From Desnuesiella massiliensis (GTDB taxonomy: Bacteria > Bacillota > Clostridia > Clostridiales > Clostridiaceae): a stretch of DNA of 64,000 bases. Position numbers and translations under genes: made by a program. Numbering within the stretch: position 1 is the first letter of the stretch; each line of letters starts with the position of its first letter. Positions 1 to 9,105 of this stretch are shown one piece after another. The notes under the pieces were generated by a model that worked only from the letters and a program-made list of their open reading frames with translations, searched no databases and was not told the origin of the DNA. The DNA is taken from positions 930,001 through 994,000 of the forward strand of contig NZ_LN879456.1 in the NCBI RefSeq assembly GCF_001403615.1. The letters run 5' to 3'.

Positions 1-823
1 TAGCCGTACCAGACCCTAAAATTATATTTGGATTTTTATGGTCTCTTTGAGTTAAAACTTTTATTTTTCCTGTATCAGATTCTAATATAACTACTCCAAT
101 TTCACTTAATAATTTATATTTTTCTTCATTTAATATATTGTTTACTTTTTCCTGTAAATCTTGATCTAAAGTCAATCTTAAGTTCACATTCTTTTCAGGT
201 ATGGCATAGTTTTTATTCTTAATATTTCCATCCTCATCCCTTTCAAAGACTATGTTTGTGGGTTTATTCTTCTTTAAGGTCTCTAAAATCAAATTTGCAG
301 AAGTGTTTGTGGAGTCTAAATTATCTAAGTTTGATATGATATTTTGTATTTTCCAGGCTTCGCTTTTATTAGTTTCTGAATAGATATATAGATATATACC
401 ATTCACATTTTTTATTTCCATCAGCTTATTAAAAGTTTCTTCATCTACATTCCATTTTATTTTTTCACTGACTGTGCTACTAATCACATTAGTTATATCA
501 TAGTCTCTGCTATAGTTTCTTAGTATATAGGTCAGTGCAAATATTTTATCTAATGGAGTATTAGAATTGTATCGTTTAAAAATATAAGGATCTATTTCAA
601 CAATAAACCTATTTTTGTATTTCATTAAGTCTTTTCCCGTTGAATCTAAAATTAAATAGTTTAATTCACTTATATTTCTTTCAATTCTGTATTGAGAATT
701 AGCTATGGACGTTAATTTTTCTGAATTTACATACTGGATTGTTACAATTCTATATATCAGTAACAAAAATATACAAATATAAAAGATGAAAACTATATGA
801 TTTCTCTTCTTTAATGAACACAT
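1..823 (-). CDS. Class B penicillin-binding protein, N-terminal part (cut by window edge)
   Basis: An open frame starts at ATG 823 with a good ribosome binding site (AGAAGGGGTG) and runs off the window start after 274 codons. Residues about 9-28 form one hydrophobic membrane anchor. Residues 29-66 resemble the dimerisation segment of class B PBPs. Around residue 216 comes LTLDQDLQ, followed by a VVILESDTGKI stretch, the usual entry to the transpeptidase domain. The active-site SxxK would lie outside the window, so activity cannot be judged. Family role: peptidoglycan transpeptidation at the outer face of the membrane. It lies downstream of udk but behind a terminator, so it is probably transcribed on its own. 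It could be an elongation, division or sporulation PBP; the visible part does not decide. Confidence 0.75.
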   Translation of the reverse strand, partial: MCSLKKRNHIVFIFYICIFLLLIYRIVTIQYVNSEKLTSIANSQYRIERNISELNYLILDSTGKDLMKYKNRFIVEIDPYIFKRYNSNTPLDKIFALTYILRNYSRDYDITNVISSTVSEKIKWNVDEETFNKLMEIKNVNGIYLYIYSETNKSEAWKIQNIISNLDNLDSTNTSANLILETLKKNKPTNIVFERDEDGNIKNKNYAIPEKNVNLRLTLDQDLQEKVNNILNEEKYKLLSEIGVVILESDTGKIKVLTQRDHKNPNIILGSGTA

Positions 824-940
824 AATAAAACACCCCTTCTGCTAAATTCTAGCCTTTTATAGGCTGTTTTATTCTGTGCCTAAAAGTTTTATACATAAGA
901 AACCTATTTGTAACACCTTAGTGAGAGTTTATTGTAAAAT

Positions 941-976
941 AAAAAACACCAAGGTAAAACTTTTTCCTTGATGTTT
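941..976 (-). terminator. Intrinsic terminator after udk
   Basis: An 11-bp stem (AAACATCAAGG with CCTTGGTGTTT, one G-U pair) is followed by a run of T on the minus strand, about 10 bp past the udk stop. It separates the mltG-udk cluster from the penicillin-binding protein gene. Confidence 0.8.
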
Positions 977-986
977 AAAATCCATA

Positions 987-1607
987 TTATTTTTGCAATA
1001 TTTGTTTTATCTTCGCTACTATTATGTCAATAGCTACTTTATTGTGCCCACCTTCTGGAATAATTATATCTGCATATCTCTTTGTTGGCTCAATAAATTG
1101 CATATGCATAGGTCTAACTACATTTAAATATTGATTTATAACTGAATCAACAGTTCTTCCTCTTTCATTTATATCTCTTACAAGTCTCCTGATTATTCTA
1201 ACGTCAGCATCCGTATCCACATAAATCTTTATATCTAAAAGCTCTCTAATTCCTGGATCTTCTAAAATTAATATTCCTTCAACAATAATAATGTCTTTTG
1301 CTTCTACAGCTATGCTCTCTTTTTTTCTATTATGTATTTCAAAATCATATACAGGTTTTTCTATGCTTTCCCTCTGCATAAGTGACTTTAGATGGCTTAT
1401 TAATAATTCAGTATCAAAGGCCTTTGGATGGTCATAATTTATCTTGGTTCTTTCTTCATATGGAATATTACTTTGATCCTTATAATAAGAATCTTGCTCT
1501 ATCATAGCTATGCAATTTTCTTGAAACTTACTATATATTTCTTTGGCTATAGTGCTCTTACCAGAGCCTGTTCCCCCCGCAATGCCTATTAATATCGGTC
1601 TACTCAT
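987..1607 (-). CDS. udk: Uridine kinase
   Basis: The protein has 206 residues, the usual size for Udk. It phosphorylates uridine and cytidine to UMP and CMP in the cytoplasmic pyrimidine salvage pathway. The P-loop GGTGSGKST is at residues 11-19; the substrate-lid segment with DQDSYYKD-like residues (EQDSYYKD, about 37-44) and the YDHPKAFD motif (about 58-65) are present. Its ATG overlaps the stop codon of the U32 gene by one base, so the two are translationally coupled. It is the last gene of the mltG-trmR-U32-udk cluster, an order also found in Bacillus, and is followed by a terminator. Confidence 0.95.
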   Translation of the reverse strand: MSRPILIGIAGGTGSGKSTIAKEIYSKFQENCIAMIEQDSYYKDQSNIPYEERTKINYDHPKAFDTELLISHLKSLMQRESIEKPVYDFEIHNRKKESIAVEAKDIIIVEGILILEDPGIRELLDIKIYVDTDADVRIIRRLVRDINERGRTVDSVINQYLNVVRPMHMQFIEPTKRYADIIIPEGGHNKVAIDIIVAKIKQILQK

Positions 1608-2833
1608 TAATTTTCCCCCTTACTTTTTATAAGCATATCTTTAGGTTGTAGTTCTGTTTCAACATAAACTCTAAAAATCATCTGAGCATTTGGAGCAGAA
1701 TCTATTTTTTCCCCTTTTCCGTTCTTCATGTCCCTTAGCTCTACTTCAAAGCTTTCTCCTACAGGTCTTAAAACTTCAACCATATCCCCTTCAAACACTT
1801 TATTTCTCTGCTCTATAGTAGCAATTTTATTTTCTTTATCATAATCTTTAACTACTCCTACTATATCATAGTCTCTAACATAGGCTGAAGTATCATAGAT
1901 CTGCTTATTTGTTTCTCCAAAATAAAATCCTGTATGATATTGTCTATGGCTTACTTTCATTAAGTCTTCTAGCCATTGCCTTTTAAACTCGTATTTATCA
2001 GGATTCTCATAATATGCATCCAATGCCTGCCTATATACTTTTACTATAGCCGCAACATAATAAGGACTTTTCATCCTTCCCTCAATTTTAAGGGAAACTA
2101 TTCCACTTTGGCACAATTCAGGTATATGCTCTATCATGCATAAATCCTTTGAATTCATTATGTATGTACCTTTTTCATCCTCGTAAACGGGGAAATATTC
2201 TCCTGGTCTCTTTTCTTCCATTAAATAATACTTATACCTGCAAGGTTGAGCACAAGCTCCTCTGTTTGCATCTCTTCCAGTCATATAGTTTGACATTAAA
2301 CATCTTCCGGAATAAGACATGCACATTGAACCATGAACAAAAGCCTCCAGCTCGCATTCTTCTGGTAAATTTTTTCTTACTTCTTTAATTTCATTCAAGC
2401 TTAATTCTCTAGCAAGTACTATTCTTTTAACCCCTTGTTTATACCAAAACATTGCAGACTTCCAATTTACGTTGTTTGCCTGAGTGCTTAGGTGCAATTC
2501 TAAATTAGGCACTACTTCTTTAGCTGTCATTATTATTCCAGGATCAGATACTAGGATAGCATCTACCTTTAGATTGTATAAATCTTTTAAATATTCTTCT
2601 AATCCTTGTAAATCAGCATTGTGTGGAAAAACATTTAATGTTACATATACTTTTTTCCCTCTAGAATGAGCATATTCTACTCCTTCTTTTATTTCCTCTG
2701 TGGTAAAATTATCAGCAAAAGCTCTTAGATTTAGCTTGCTACCGCCTAAATAAACCGCATCAGCTCCAAAATCTATGGCAGTTTTAAGTTTCTCTAAGCT
2801 ACCTGCTGGAGCTAAAATTTCTGGTTTTTTCAT
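1607..2833 (-). CDS. U32-family protein, likely tRNA U34 hydroxylation (TrhP-like)
   Basis: 408 residues. The N-terminus (PEILAPAGSLEKLKTAIDFG) and the VHGSMCMSYSGRCLMSNY block near residues 167-184 are the peptidase U32 signature. Four cysteines in and after this block (two in CMSYSGRC, two in CAQPC) are the expected Fe-S ligands. U32 proteins were named as peptidases, but E. coli and B. subtilis members (TrhP, YrrN/YrrO) act in prephenate-dependent 5-hydroxylation of wobble uridine in tRNA. The neighbour directly upstream is TrmR-like, which methylates that hydroxyl, so this job fits well. The ATG follows the trmR stop without a gap; its ribosome binding site AGGAGG lies inside the end of trmR. 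B. subtilis has two tandem U32 genes here, this genome only one. Confidence 0.85.
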   Translation of the reverse strand: MKKPEILAPAGSLEKLKTAIDFGADAVYLGGSKLNLRAFADNFTTEEIKEGVEYAHSRGKKVYVTLNVFPHNADLQGLEEYLKDLYNLKVDAILVSDPGIIMTAKEVVPNLELHLSTQANNVNWKSAMFWYKQGVKRIVLARELSLNEIKEVRKNLPEECELEAFVHGSMCMSYSGRCLMSNYMTGRDANRGACAQPCRYKYYLMEEKRPGEYFPVYEDEKGTYIMNSKDLCMIEHIPELCQSGIVSLKIEGRMKSPYYVAAIVKVYRQALDAYYENPDKYEFKRQWLEDLMKVSHRQYHTGFYFGETNKQIYDTSAYVRDYDIVGVVKDYDKENKIATIEQRNKVFEGDMVEVLRPVGESFEVELRDMKNGKGEKIDSAPNAQMIFRVYVETELQPKDMLIKSKGEN

Positions 2834-3484
2834 CTACTCATTCCTCCTCTTTGTTAATGCAATACCATCTCCCATAGGTAAAACTGAAGTTATCAATGTT
2901 TCATCCTTGGAAACTAGCTCTAAATAACTTCTCATTCTTTTAACAATAGTTATCTTTCTTCTTTTAACTAGATCCTTAGAAGCTACCATTCCTCTAAACA
3001 GCACATTATCAGCTATAATAATTCCATCTGCTTTTAGTAATCTTAAGCAATGTGGTAAGAAATGATTATAATGTCCCTTTCCTGCATCCATAAATATAAT
3101 ATCATACTGGCCCTGAAGCTTTTCTAAAACTTCAAGACAATCACCTTCTATTATATTTATATTTTTATCATAATCATGTTTTTTCACATTCTCCCTAGCC
3201 ATTAAAATCATATTTGGATCTCTTTCTACAGTATCAATAATAGCTTTTCTATTTGAAGCCTCAGCCATTAAAATAGCTGAATATCCAATAGCTGTTCCAA
3301 GTTCTAATACTCTTTCAGGTTTCTTTAAACTCATAAAGAATTCCAATAAGTTTGCAGTTTCCTTTTGCACAATAGGCACCGAGTTACTTTCCGCAAAATC
3401 TTTCAGTCCTTTTAGTACACCTTGTTTTTCAGGTATTAAATCCCTTATATAGGATTCCATATAATCATAAGTTATACCACTCAT
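2834..3484 (-). CDS. trmR: SAM-dependent O-methyltransferase, TrmR-like (tRNA 5-hydroxyuridine)
   Basis: 216 residues with a class I methyltransferase fold: the SAM loop LELGTAIGYSAI (about 61-72), the acidic VERDP (about 87-91) and the metal/substrate segment IFMDAGKGHYNHF with ADNVLFRG in the catechol-O-methyltransferase-like family. In B. subtilis the gene at this position (yrrM, now trmR) methylates 5-hydroxyuridine at tRNA position 34 to 5-methoxyuridine. Context supports that role here: mltG upstream and a U32 hydroxylation protein immediately downstream. Ribosome binding site TAGGAGG precedes the ATG. Family assignment is firm; the tRNA substrate is inferred from gene order. Confidence 0.82.
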   Translation of the reverse strand: MSGITYDYMESYIRDLIPEKQGVLKGLKDFAESNSVPIVQKETANLLEFFMSLKKPERVLELGTAIGYSAILMAEASNRKAIIDTVERDPNMILMARENVKKHDYDKNINIIEGDCLEVLEKLQGQYDIIFMDAGKGHYNHFLPHCLRLLKADGIIIADNVLFRGMVASKDLVKRRKITIVKRMRSYLELVSKDETLITSVLPMGDGIALTKRRNE

Positions 3485-3498
3485 TATATCCTCCTAAT

Positions 3499-4524
3499 TT
3501 ACTTCTTGCCGTCTCTTATTGCTTTTTTCTTCTCAAATTCCTTATAATCCTTAGTAAAGAAATGAGTTCCATCATCATTCAATATGAAATACAGATAATC
3601 AGTTTTTGGAGGGTTTAAGGCCGCTTCAATAGATGCTCTACTTGGAGAACATATTGGACCTACAGGCAAGGCGGTTACTTTATAGGTATTAAAAGGAGAA
3701 TTTACTTTTAAGTCATTTAAAGAAAGTTCTTCTTTATGATATCCTAAAGAGTATAATACTGTTGCACAGGATTCTAATTTCATATTGATATTCAATCTAT
3801 TATAAAATACAGAAGCCGCCTTTCCTCTCTCCTCATTTTTTTCTACTTCTCTTTCCACTATAGACGCCATTGTTATCAAATCATCTAATTTTTTTTCTTC
3901 AATGGTTTTACCAGTGCCTTTTTCAATATCTCTGATTACAAATTCAAATCTTTCTAACATTTCATCGATAACTTCTTTAGCAGTTATGTCTTTTCTAAAA
4001 TTATAAGTGTCAGGAAATAAAAATCCTTCTAAAGCATATTTTCTTCCTGAGTTCTTCTTAATATAGGATGGTAAAATATATTCCTGTAAAGCTTTTAAGA
4101 AATCTTCCTTCTTCACAATTTGTTTTTCTTCTAATCTTCCAGCAATTTGCTCAATATTAAAGCCTTCTGGAATAGTTACCTTTATAGAATTCTCATCAAG
4201 GACACCATTATTCAAATTATGAAGAAATTTTTCTAATGTCATGTCTTTATTAATCACATATAATCCTGGTTTTATGGTTACATCAATATTATTGCTCTTC
4301 ATATAATACTTTATTAAATAGGAGCTTCTTATTAAATTCTGTTGCTTTAGTTTAGATAATATATTATTTAGGTTATCTCCATTAGCTACTTTTAAATTTA
4401 TGGTTTCTGCATTAAATTTGAAAGGGCTTTGTACAACTTTGCCATAACTAGATTTAATAAACAAAAAAGTCGAAGTCAATAGTATTATTAAAATTAACAT
4501 CCCCACAATTAATTTTTTCTTCAT
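3499..4524 (-). CDS. mltG: Endolytic murein transglycosylase
   Basis: 341 residues. A single hydrophobic anchor (about 4-23) is followed by a LysM-like region and the YceG domain. The catalytic Glu lies in MASIVEREV (about 218-226). The family marks ALPVGPICSPSRASIEAAL and YLYFILNDDGTHFF are present. MltG cleaves nascent peptidoglycan at the membrane and is thought to end glycan strands. First visible gene of the mltG-trmR-U32-udk cluster; the gap to trmR is 14 bp. Ribosome binding site GGGGGGAA precedes ATG. Confidence 0.95.
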   Translation of the reverse strand: MKKKLIVGMLILIILLTSTFLFIKSSYGKVVQSPFKFNAETINLKVANGDNLNNILSKLKQQNLIRSSYLIKYYMKSNNIDVTIKPGLYVINKDMTLEKFLHNLNNGVLDENSIKVTIPEGFNIEQIAGRLEEKQIVKKEDFLKALQEYILPSYIKKNSGRKYALEGFLFPDTYNFRKDITAKEVIDEMLERFEFVIRDIEKGTGKTIEEKKLDDLITMASIVEREVEKNEERGKAASVFYNRLNINMKLESCATVLYSLGYHKEELSLNDLKVNSPFNTYKVTALPVGPICSPSRASIEAALNPPKTDYLYFILNDDGTHFFTKDYKEFEKKKAIRDGKK

Positions 4525-4546
4525 AATTTCCCCCCATATAAAAGTA

Positions 4547-4571
4547 AATAGCCAAAATATTTAAGGCTATT
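4547..4571 (-). terminator. Weak hairpin between typA and mltG
   Basis: A 7-bp stem (AATAGCC with GGCTATT) lies just after the typA stop, followed on the minus strand by a T-rich but interrupted tract. It may be a weak or leaky terminator between typA and mltG. Confidence 0.45.
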
Positions 4572-4581
4572 CACTTAATTA

Positions 4582-6408
4582 TTACTTATTTCTATTTGCA
4601 GCTCTTTTTCTTTCGTTGCTATCTAATAATTTTTTTCTCATTCTAATATTTTTTGGAGTAACCTCTACTAATTCATCAGCTCTTATAAATTCTAAACTCT
4701 GCTCAAGAGTCATAGGTTTTATTGGGATTAACTTTAGAGCATCATCAGAACCTGAGGATCTTGTATTAGATAAATGTTTCTTTTTACATACATTTACCTC
4801 TATATCCTCAGCACGAGAGCACTCTCCAGCTATCATACCGCTATATACTTCAGTTCCTGGTGAAATAAATAAACTTCCTCTTTCTTGAGCGTTATATAGT
4901 CCATAGGTAATCGCTTCTCCAGTTTCGAAAACTACTAAGGAACCTCTGCTTCTTTCAGGGATATCTCCTTTATAATCATCATAGCCTTCAAAAATATGAT
5001 TCATAATTCCGTTACCTTTAGTGTCTGTCATAAAGTCATTTCTAAATCCTATTAGTCCTCTTGCTGGAATTAAAAACTCTAATCTTACATATCCGTTTAC
5101 TGCAGAAGTCATATTTACCATTTCAGCTTTTCTAGGTCCTAATTTTTCCATTACAGCTCCCATGAATTCCTCTGGTACATCTATAGTTAAATATTCTATA
5201 GGCTCCTGCATCTTACCATTCTTTTCCTTAAATATTACGGAAGGCTTAGATACTTGGAACTCATACCCTTCACGTCTCATGGTTTCTATTAATATAGACA
5301 GATGAAGTTCACCTCTACCACTTACCTTAAAGCAATCTGGTGATAACTCTTCTAATTTTAAGCTCACATTAGTCTCTAGCTCTTTTAGAAGTCTATCTCT
5401 TAAATGTCTTGATGTTACATATTCCCCTTCTCTTCCTGCAAAAGGTGAATCATTTACCATGAAATTCATACTTATGGTAGGCTCGTCTATTTGAACAAAG
5501 GGTAAAGCTTCCGGGCAGCTTACATCTGCTATAGTATCTCCAATATTAGTATTCAAAATACCGCTGATGGCCACTATGTCCCCTATCTTTGCTTCTTCAG
5601 TTTCTTCTCTCTTTAACCCATTATAAACATATAAAGTTGATATTTTTGCGTTTACAACGGATTGGTCCTTTGAAGAAATTAGAACTACAGATTGATTTCT
5701 TCGAATGATTCCTCTCTCTATTTTACCAATAGCTATTCTCCCTACATACTCATTAGAATCTATGGTAGTTACTAACATTTGAAGAGGTTCATCTAAATAT
5801 CCTTCTGGAGCTTTTACATTTTTAATTATTGCATCAAATAGTGGCTCCATATTGTCATTTTTCTCTTGTGGATCTAACACGGCATATCCTTCTCTTGCAG
5901 AGCAATATACTATTGGGAAATCAAGTTGTTCATCATTGGCTCCTAATTCAACAAATAGATCAAAAACTTCATCTATTACTTCAGTTGGTCTAGCATCCGC
6001 TCTATCAATCTTATTTATAACTACTATAGGATTTAATTTAAGCTCTAGAGCTTTTTTAAGAACAAACTTTGTTTGGGGCATTGCTCCTTCATAAGAGTCT
6101 ACTACTAATAAAACGCTGTCTACCATCTTAAGTACTCTTTCTACTTCTCCACCAAAGTCAGCATGTCCTGGAGTGTCTACTATATTTATCTTTATGCCGT
6201 TATAATTAACAGCAGTATTTTTAGATAAAATAGTAATTCCTCTTTCTTTTTCTAGATCATTAGAATCCATTATTCTCTCTTGAACTTTCTCATTGGTTCT
6301 AAAAACATTACTCTGTCTTAATAAGGCATCTACCAAAGTAGTTTTACCATGGTCTACGTGGGCAATTATTGCTATATTTCTAATATCATTTCTTGTAAAT
6401 AAATTCAT
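4582..6408 (-). CDS. typA: Ribosome-associated GTPase TypA/BipA
   Basis: 608 residues, full family length. The G1 motif AHVDHGKTT is at residues 16-24, DTPGHADFGGE gives G3 and NKIDRADAR gives G4. EF-G-like domains II, III and V follow, then the TypA-specific C-terminal domain (QERGSLFISPGTEVY; RKKHLSN-type basic loop). BipA binds 70S ribosomes and assists assembly and translation under stress and at low temperature. It has a clean ribosome binding site (GGAGGAA) and sits alone, with a terminator-like hairpin on each side. Confidence 0.97.
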   Translation of the reverse strand: MNLFTRNDIRNIAIIAHVDHGKTTLVDALLRQSNVFRTNEKVQERIMDSNDLEKERGITILSKNTAVNYNGIKINIVDTPGHADFGGEVERVLKMVDSVLLVVDSYEGAMPQTKFVLKKALELKLNPIVVINKIDRADARPTEVIDEVFDLFVELGANDEQLDFPIVYCSAREGYAVLDPQEKNDNMEPLFDAIIKNVKAPEGYLDEPLQMLVTTIDSNEYVGRIAIGKIERGIIRRNQSVVLISSKDQSVVNAKISTLYVYNGLKREETEEAKIGDIVAISGILNTNIGDTIADVSCPEALPFVQIDEPTISMNFMVNDSPFAGREGEYVTSRHLRDRLLKELETNVSLKLEELSPDCFKVSGRGELHLSILIETMRREGYEFQVSKPSVIFKEKNGKMQEPIEYLTIDVPEEFMGAVMEKLGPRKAEMVNMTSAVNGYVRLEFLIPARGLIGFRNDFMTDTKGNGIMNHIFEGYDDYKGDIPERSRGSLVVFETGEAITYGLYNAQERGSLFISPGTEVYSGMIAGECSRAEDIEVNVCKKKHLSNTRSSGSDDALKLIPIKPMTLEQSLEFIRADELVEVTPKNIRMRKKLLDSNERKRAANRNK

Positions 6409-6482
6409 TAAATTTTTCCTCCAAAGTTTTAAGATTAGCTTTTGTATATAGAAAACTATGATTTACAATTGCTTTTTATAAA

Positions 6483-6510
6483 AAAATTGGATACTGTAGT
6501 ATCCAATTTT
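6483..6510 (-). terminator. Perfect 12-bp terminator hairpin between rnj and typA
   Basis: AAAATTGGATAC pairs perfectly with GTATCCAATTTT across a 4-base loop, followed on the minus strand by seven T. It can end rnj transcription. It also lies only about 20 bases downstream of a candidate promoter, so it may act in the typA leader. Confidence 0.85.
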
Positions 6511-6527
6511 ATTTTTTAACCATATTA

Positions 6528-6556
6528 ATTCTAATATTATGTTTTATAAAAGTCAA
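6528..6556 (-). promoter_or_regulatory. Candidate promoter upstream of typA
   Basis: Minus strand TTGACT, 17-base spacer, TAGAAT. It lies between the rnj stop and the typA start, upstream of the hairpin at 6483-6510. A transcript starting here would read straight into that hairpin. Confidence 0.5.
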
Positions 6557-6608
6557 CGTTAGATAAAGAATATTTTAAAATATATAAGCGTAATTTGTTG
6601 AAAAAAAT

Positions 6609-8276
6609 TTAGATTTCCATTATTATAGGAAGAATCATAGGTTTTCTCTTTGTTTTTTCATATAAGAAAATTCTCAAAGCATCTTTAATGGAAGATTTCA
6701 TTGTGGCCCAATCAGTTATATGTTTTTCTTCGCAATCTTTCAAGGCATTTTTCACCATTTCTCTTGCCTCTTCCATTAGATCTTCTGACTCCCTGACATA
6801 TACAAATCCTCTTGAAATTATATCTGGTCCTGCAATTACTGTTCCAGATTCTTTTTCAATAGTTACCACTACGGTAAGTATTCCATCTTGAGATAAATGT
6901 TTTCTATCTCTTAACACAATATTACCTACATCTCCAACCCCAAGACCATCTACAAAAACTTGTCCTGAGGTAACACTACCATTCTTTCTAATCATGTCTC
7001 TACCTATTTCAACTACGTCTCCATTATCCGCTATGACTATATGATTTGGAGCCATACCTAGCTTAATAGCTAACTCCGCATGTTGCTTTAAATGTCTAAA
7101 CTCACCATGTACTGGAATAAAAAATCTAGGCTTTACAAGAGCATGCATCAATTTCAATTCTTCTTGGCAAGCGTGACCAGATACGTGCACATCAGCTAAA
7201 GCCTCATAGATAACATCAGCACCCTTTTTGAATAATTGATTTATTACTTTGGAAACAAGCTTTTCATTTCCTGGAATAGGAGTAGCTGATATTATTACCA
7301 TATCTCCCTCTGATATATTTACCTTTTTATGTTCTGAAGATGCCATCCTCGCTAGAGCAGACATAGGCTCTCCTTGGCTACCAGTAGTTATGATAACAAT
7401 CTTGTCGGAAGTGTACTTATTTATAGCATCTATATTTATTAGAATATCTTTCTCTACATTGAGATATCCAAGTTCCATTGCCACTCCTACGATATTTTCC
7501 ATACTCCTTCCAGAAACCGCTACTTTCCTTTCAAATTTACTAGCAGCAGTTAATACCTGCTGTATTCTATGGATATTTGAAGCAAAAGTAGCAACTATTA
7601 TCCTACCCTTTGCGTTTGCAAAAATATTCTCAAAGGTTTCTCCCACAGTGCTTTCTGACATAGTGTATCCCGGTCTTTCTACATTGGTACTATCTGCCAT
7701 CATCGCCAAAACACCTTTGCGACCAAGTTCTGCAAATCTTCCTAAATCCGCTATATCTCCATCAATAGGCGTATAGTCAATTTTAAAATCTCCTGTATGC
7801 AATACTGCACCTAAGGGAGTATGAATAGCTATAGCCACAGAATCCGCTATGCTATGATTAGTTTTTATAAATTCTACAGAAATACTTTGAAGCTTAATTA
7901 TGTCCTTTGGATTCACTCTAATTAGCTCCGTAACACTTAACAATCCGTGCTCTTTCAATTTTGTTTCCACAATTCCTAAAGTTAATTTTGTTCCATAAAC
8001 AGGTATGTTTATTTGCTTTAAAATGTAGGGAAGAGCTCCTATATGATCTTCATGACCATGAGTTAAAAATATTCCTTTCACTCTCTCCCTATTTTTTAAT
8101 AAATAAGTAACATCAGGTATTACTATATCTATTCCGAACATATCCTCATCTGGAAACTTTAAACCGCAATCTATAACGATTATATCGTCTTTATATTCTA
8201 TAACCGTTAGATTTTTACCGATCTCATTTACACCACCTAAGGGTATAATTTTGACCTTTTCCTTTTCTTTTTTCAT
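6609..8276 (-). CDS. rnj: Ribonuclease J
   Basis: 555 residues, the family's length. The metallo-beta-lactamase metal motif THGHEDHIG sits at residues 72-80, with the beta-CASP domain after it (MADSTNVERPGYT, VSGRSMEN, TTGSQGEPMSAL) and the conserved HVSGHA and IPVHGEFRHL further on. RNase J is an endo- and 5'-to-3' exoribonuclease central to mRNA decay and rRNA processing in Firmicutes. Starts at ATG with AGGAGGG upstream. Its neighbour fur is 33 bp upstream, so they may be co-transcribed. Only one RNase J gene is in the window; whether the genome has J1 and J2 is unknown. Confidence 0.96.
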   Translation of the reverse strand: MKKEKEKVKIIPLGGVNEIGKNLTVIEYKDDIIVIDCGLKFPDEDMFGIDIVIPDVTYLLKNRERVKGIFLTHGHEDHIGALPYILKQINIPVYGTKLTLGIVETKLKEHGLLSVTELIRVNPKDIIKLQSISVEFIKTNHSIADSVAIAIHTPLGAVLHTGDFKIDYTPIDGDIADLGRFAELGRKGVLAMMADSTNVERPGYTMSESTVGETFENIFANAKGRIIVATFASNIHRIQQVLTAASKFERKVAVSGRSMENIVGVAMELGYLNVEKDILINIDAINKYTSDKIVIITTGSQGEPMSALARMASSEHKKVNISEGDMVIISATPIPGNEKLVSKVINQLFKKGADVIYEALADVHVSGHACQEELKLMHALVKPRFFIPVHGEFRHLKQHAELAIKLGMAPNHIVIADNGDVVEIGRDMIRKNGSVTSGQVFVDGLGVGDVGNIVLRDRKHLSQDGILTVVVTIEKESGTVIAGPDIISRGFVYVRESEDLMEEAREMVKNALKDCEEKHITDWATMKSSIKDALRIFLYEKTKRKPMILPIIMEI

Positions 8277-8309
8277 TAACTGCCCTCCTTTTGTTATTTA
8301 AAAGATATC

Positions 8310-8759
8310 TTATGTTGAGCATTCATCGCATAAACCAAAAAACTTAACGCTATGATCCTCAATTTTAAAACTATATTTTTTCTCTATTTCGTCCTCTAAG
8401 GTTTCAAGAAGGTCTCCTTCCACCTCTATAACCTTGCCACACTTAGTGCATATTAAATGATGATGTCTATGAGTTTCATCTTCATGAACTAGCTCATAGC
8501 GACTGCATCCATCGTTTAAATCAAGTTTATATACTATTCCCATTTCTTCCAATAAAAGGATTGTTCTGTAAACTGTAGCAAGACCGATCTCCGGACAATC
8601 CTTTTTAACCTGATCATATATCTCCTCTACGGTCAAGTGGGACCCCTCATTGCATATAATAGTATCTACAATGGATCTTCTTTGAGGAGTTAATTTATAA
8701 CCCTTTTCTTTTAGGGTTTCTTTCAATTTACTTACTTCTTCCGCAGATAATCTCGGCAT
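8310..8759 (-). CDS. fur: Fur-family iron-responsive repressor
   Basis: 149 residues. An N-terminal winged helix (LTPQRRSIVDTI; GLATVYRTILLLEEMGIV) is followed by the dimerisation domain with THRHHHLICTKC (about 96-107) and a second CxxC at 144-147. The two CxxC pairs should bind structural zinc and the His cluster the regulatory metal. Fur represses iron-uptake genes when Fe(II) is plentiful. GCSRYEL before the His cluster is more like Fur than the peroxide sensor PerR, though sequence alone cannot rule PerR out. Start is ATG with GAGG 8 bases upstream. Confidence 0.85.
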   Translation of the reverse strand: MPRLSAEEVSKLKETLKEKGYKLTPQRRSIVDTIICNEGSHLTVEEIYDQVKKDCPEIGLATVYRTILLLEEMGIVYKLDLNDGCSRYELVHEDETHRHHHLICTKCGKVIEVEGDLLETLEDEIEKKYSFKIEDHSVKFFGLCDECST

Positions 8760-8781
8760 GCATAAAACCTCATTTCATTTT

Positions 8782-9045
8782 TTAATTTAACGGCTCATCG
8801 GAAAATATAGTATTATATGCTTCTGATACCATTTCAAACTCTTCTTCATCCTCTACCGTAACCAAAACATCATTTCCATCTTCATCTTGAAGGATTTTAA
8901 GAGCAATAGCTTCTTCCTCATCTTCATCCATAGAAGCTACAATTAAATATTCATTATCCTCTATGTCGAGCTTAGTTATTACTTCAAACTCTACCTCTTC
9001 ACCATCTTCGTCTTTTAATACAATTGTTTTTACATCATTATCCAT
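8782..9045 (-). CDS. DUF1292 family small acidic protein
   Basis: 87 residues, very rich in Asp and Glu, with the repeating pattern VLKDEDGEEVEFEVI typical of DUF1292 (YrzB-like). No membrane segment, catalytic motif or metal site is visible. Members are regularly found between ruvX and fur or alaS in clostridia, as here; their function is unknown. It is 22 bp from fur and 60 bp from ruvX, consistent with one operon. Confidence 0.85.
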   Translation of the reverse strand: MDNDVKTIVLKDEDGEEVEFEVITKLDIEDNEYLIVASMDEDEEEAIALKILQDEDGNDVLVTVEDEEEFEMVSEAYNTIFSDEPLN

Positions 9046-9105
9046 TCATTAATACACTCCTTTTTTTATTGTAATTTTAAAATTTGTTATTTCCTTTGTC
9101 AATGA

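Noticed and set aside
7249..7776. 175-codon open frame on the plus strand inside rnj
   Set aside because: It is antisense to a strongly conserved RNase J gene, has no ribosome binding site of note and resembles no family; other plus-strand frames inside the minus-strand genes (for example at 27447-27869, 40196-40567 and 60381-60860) were left out for the same reason.
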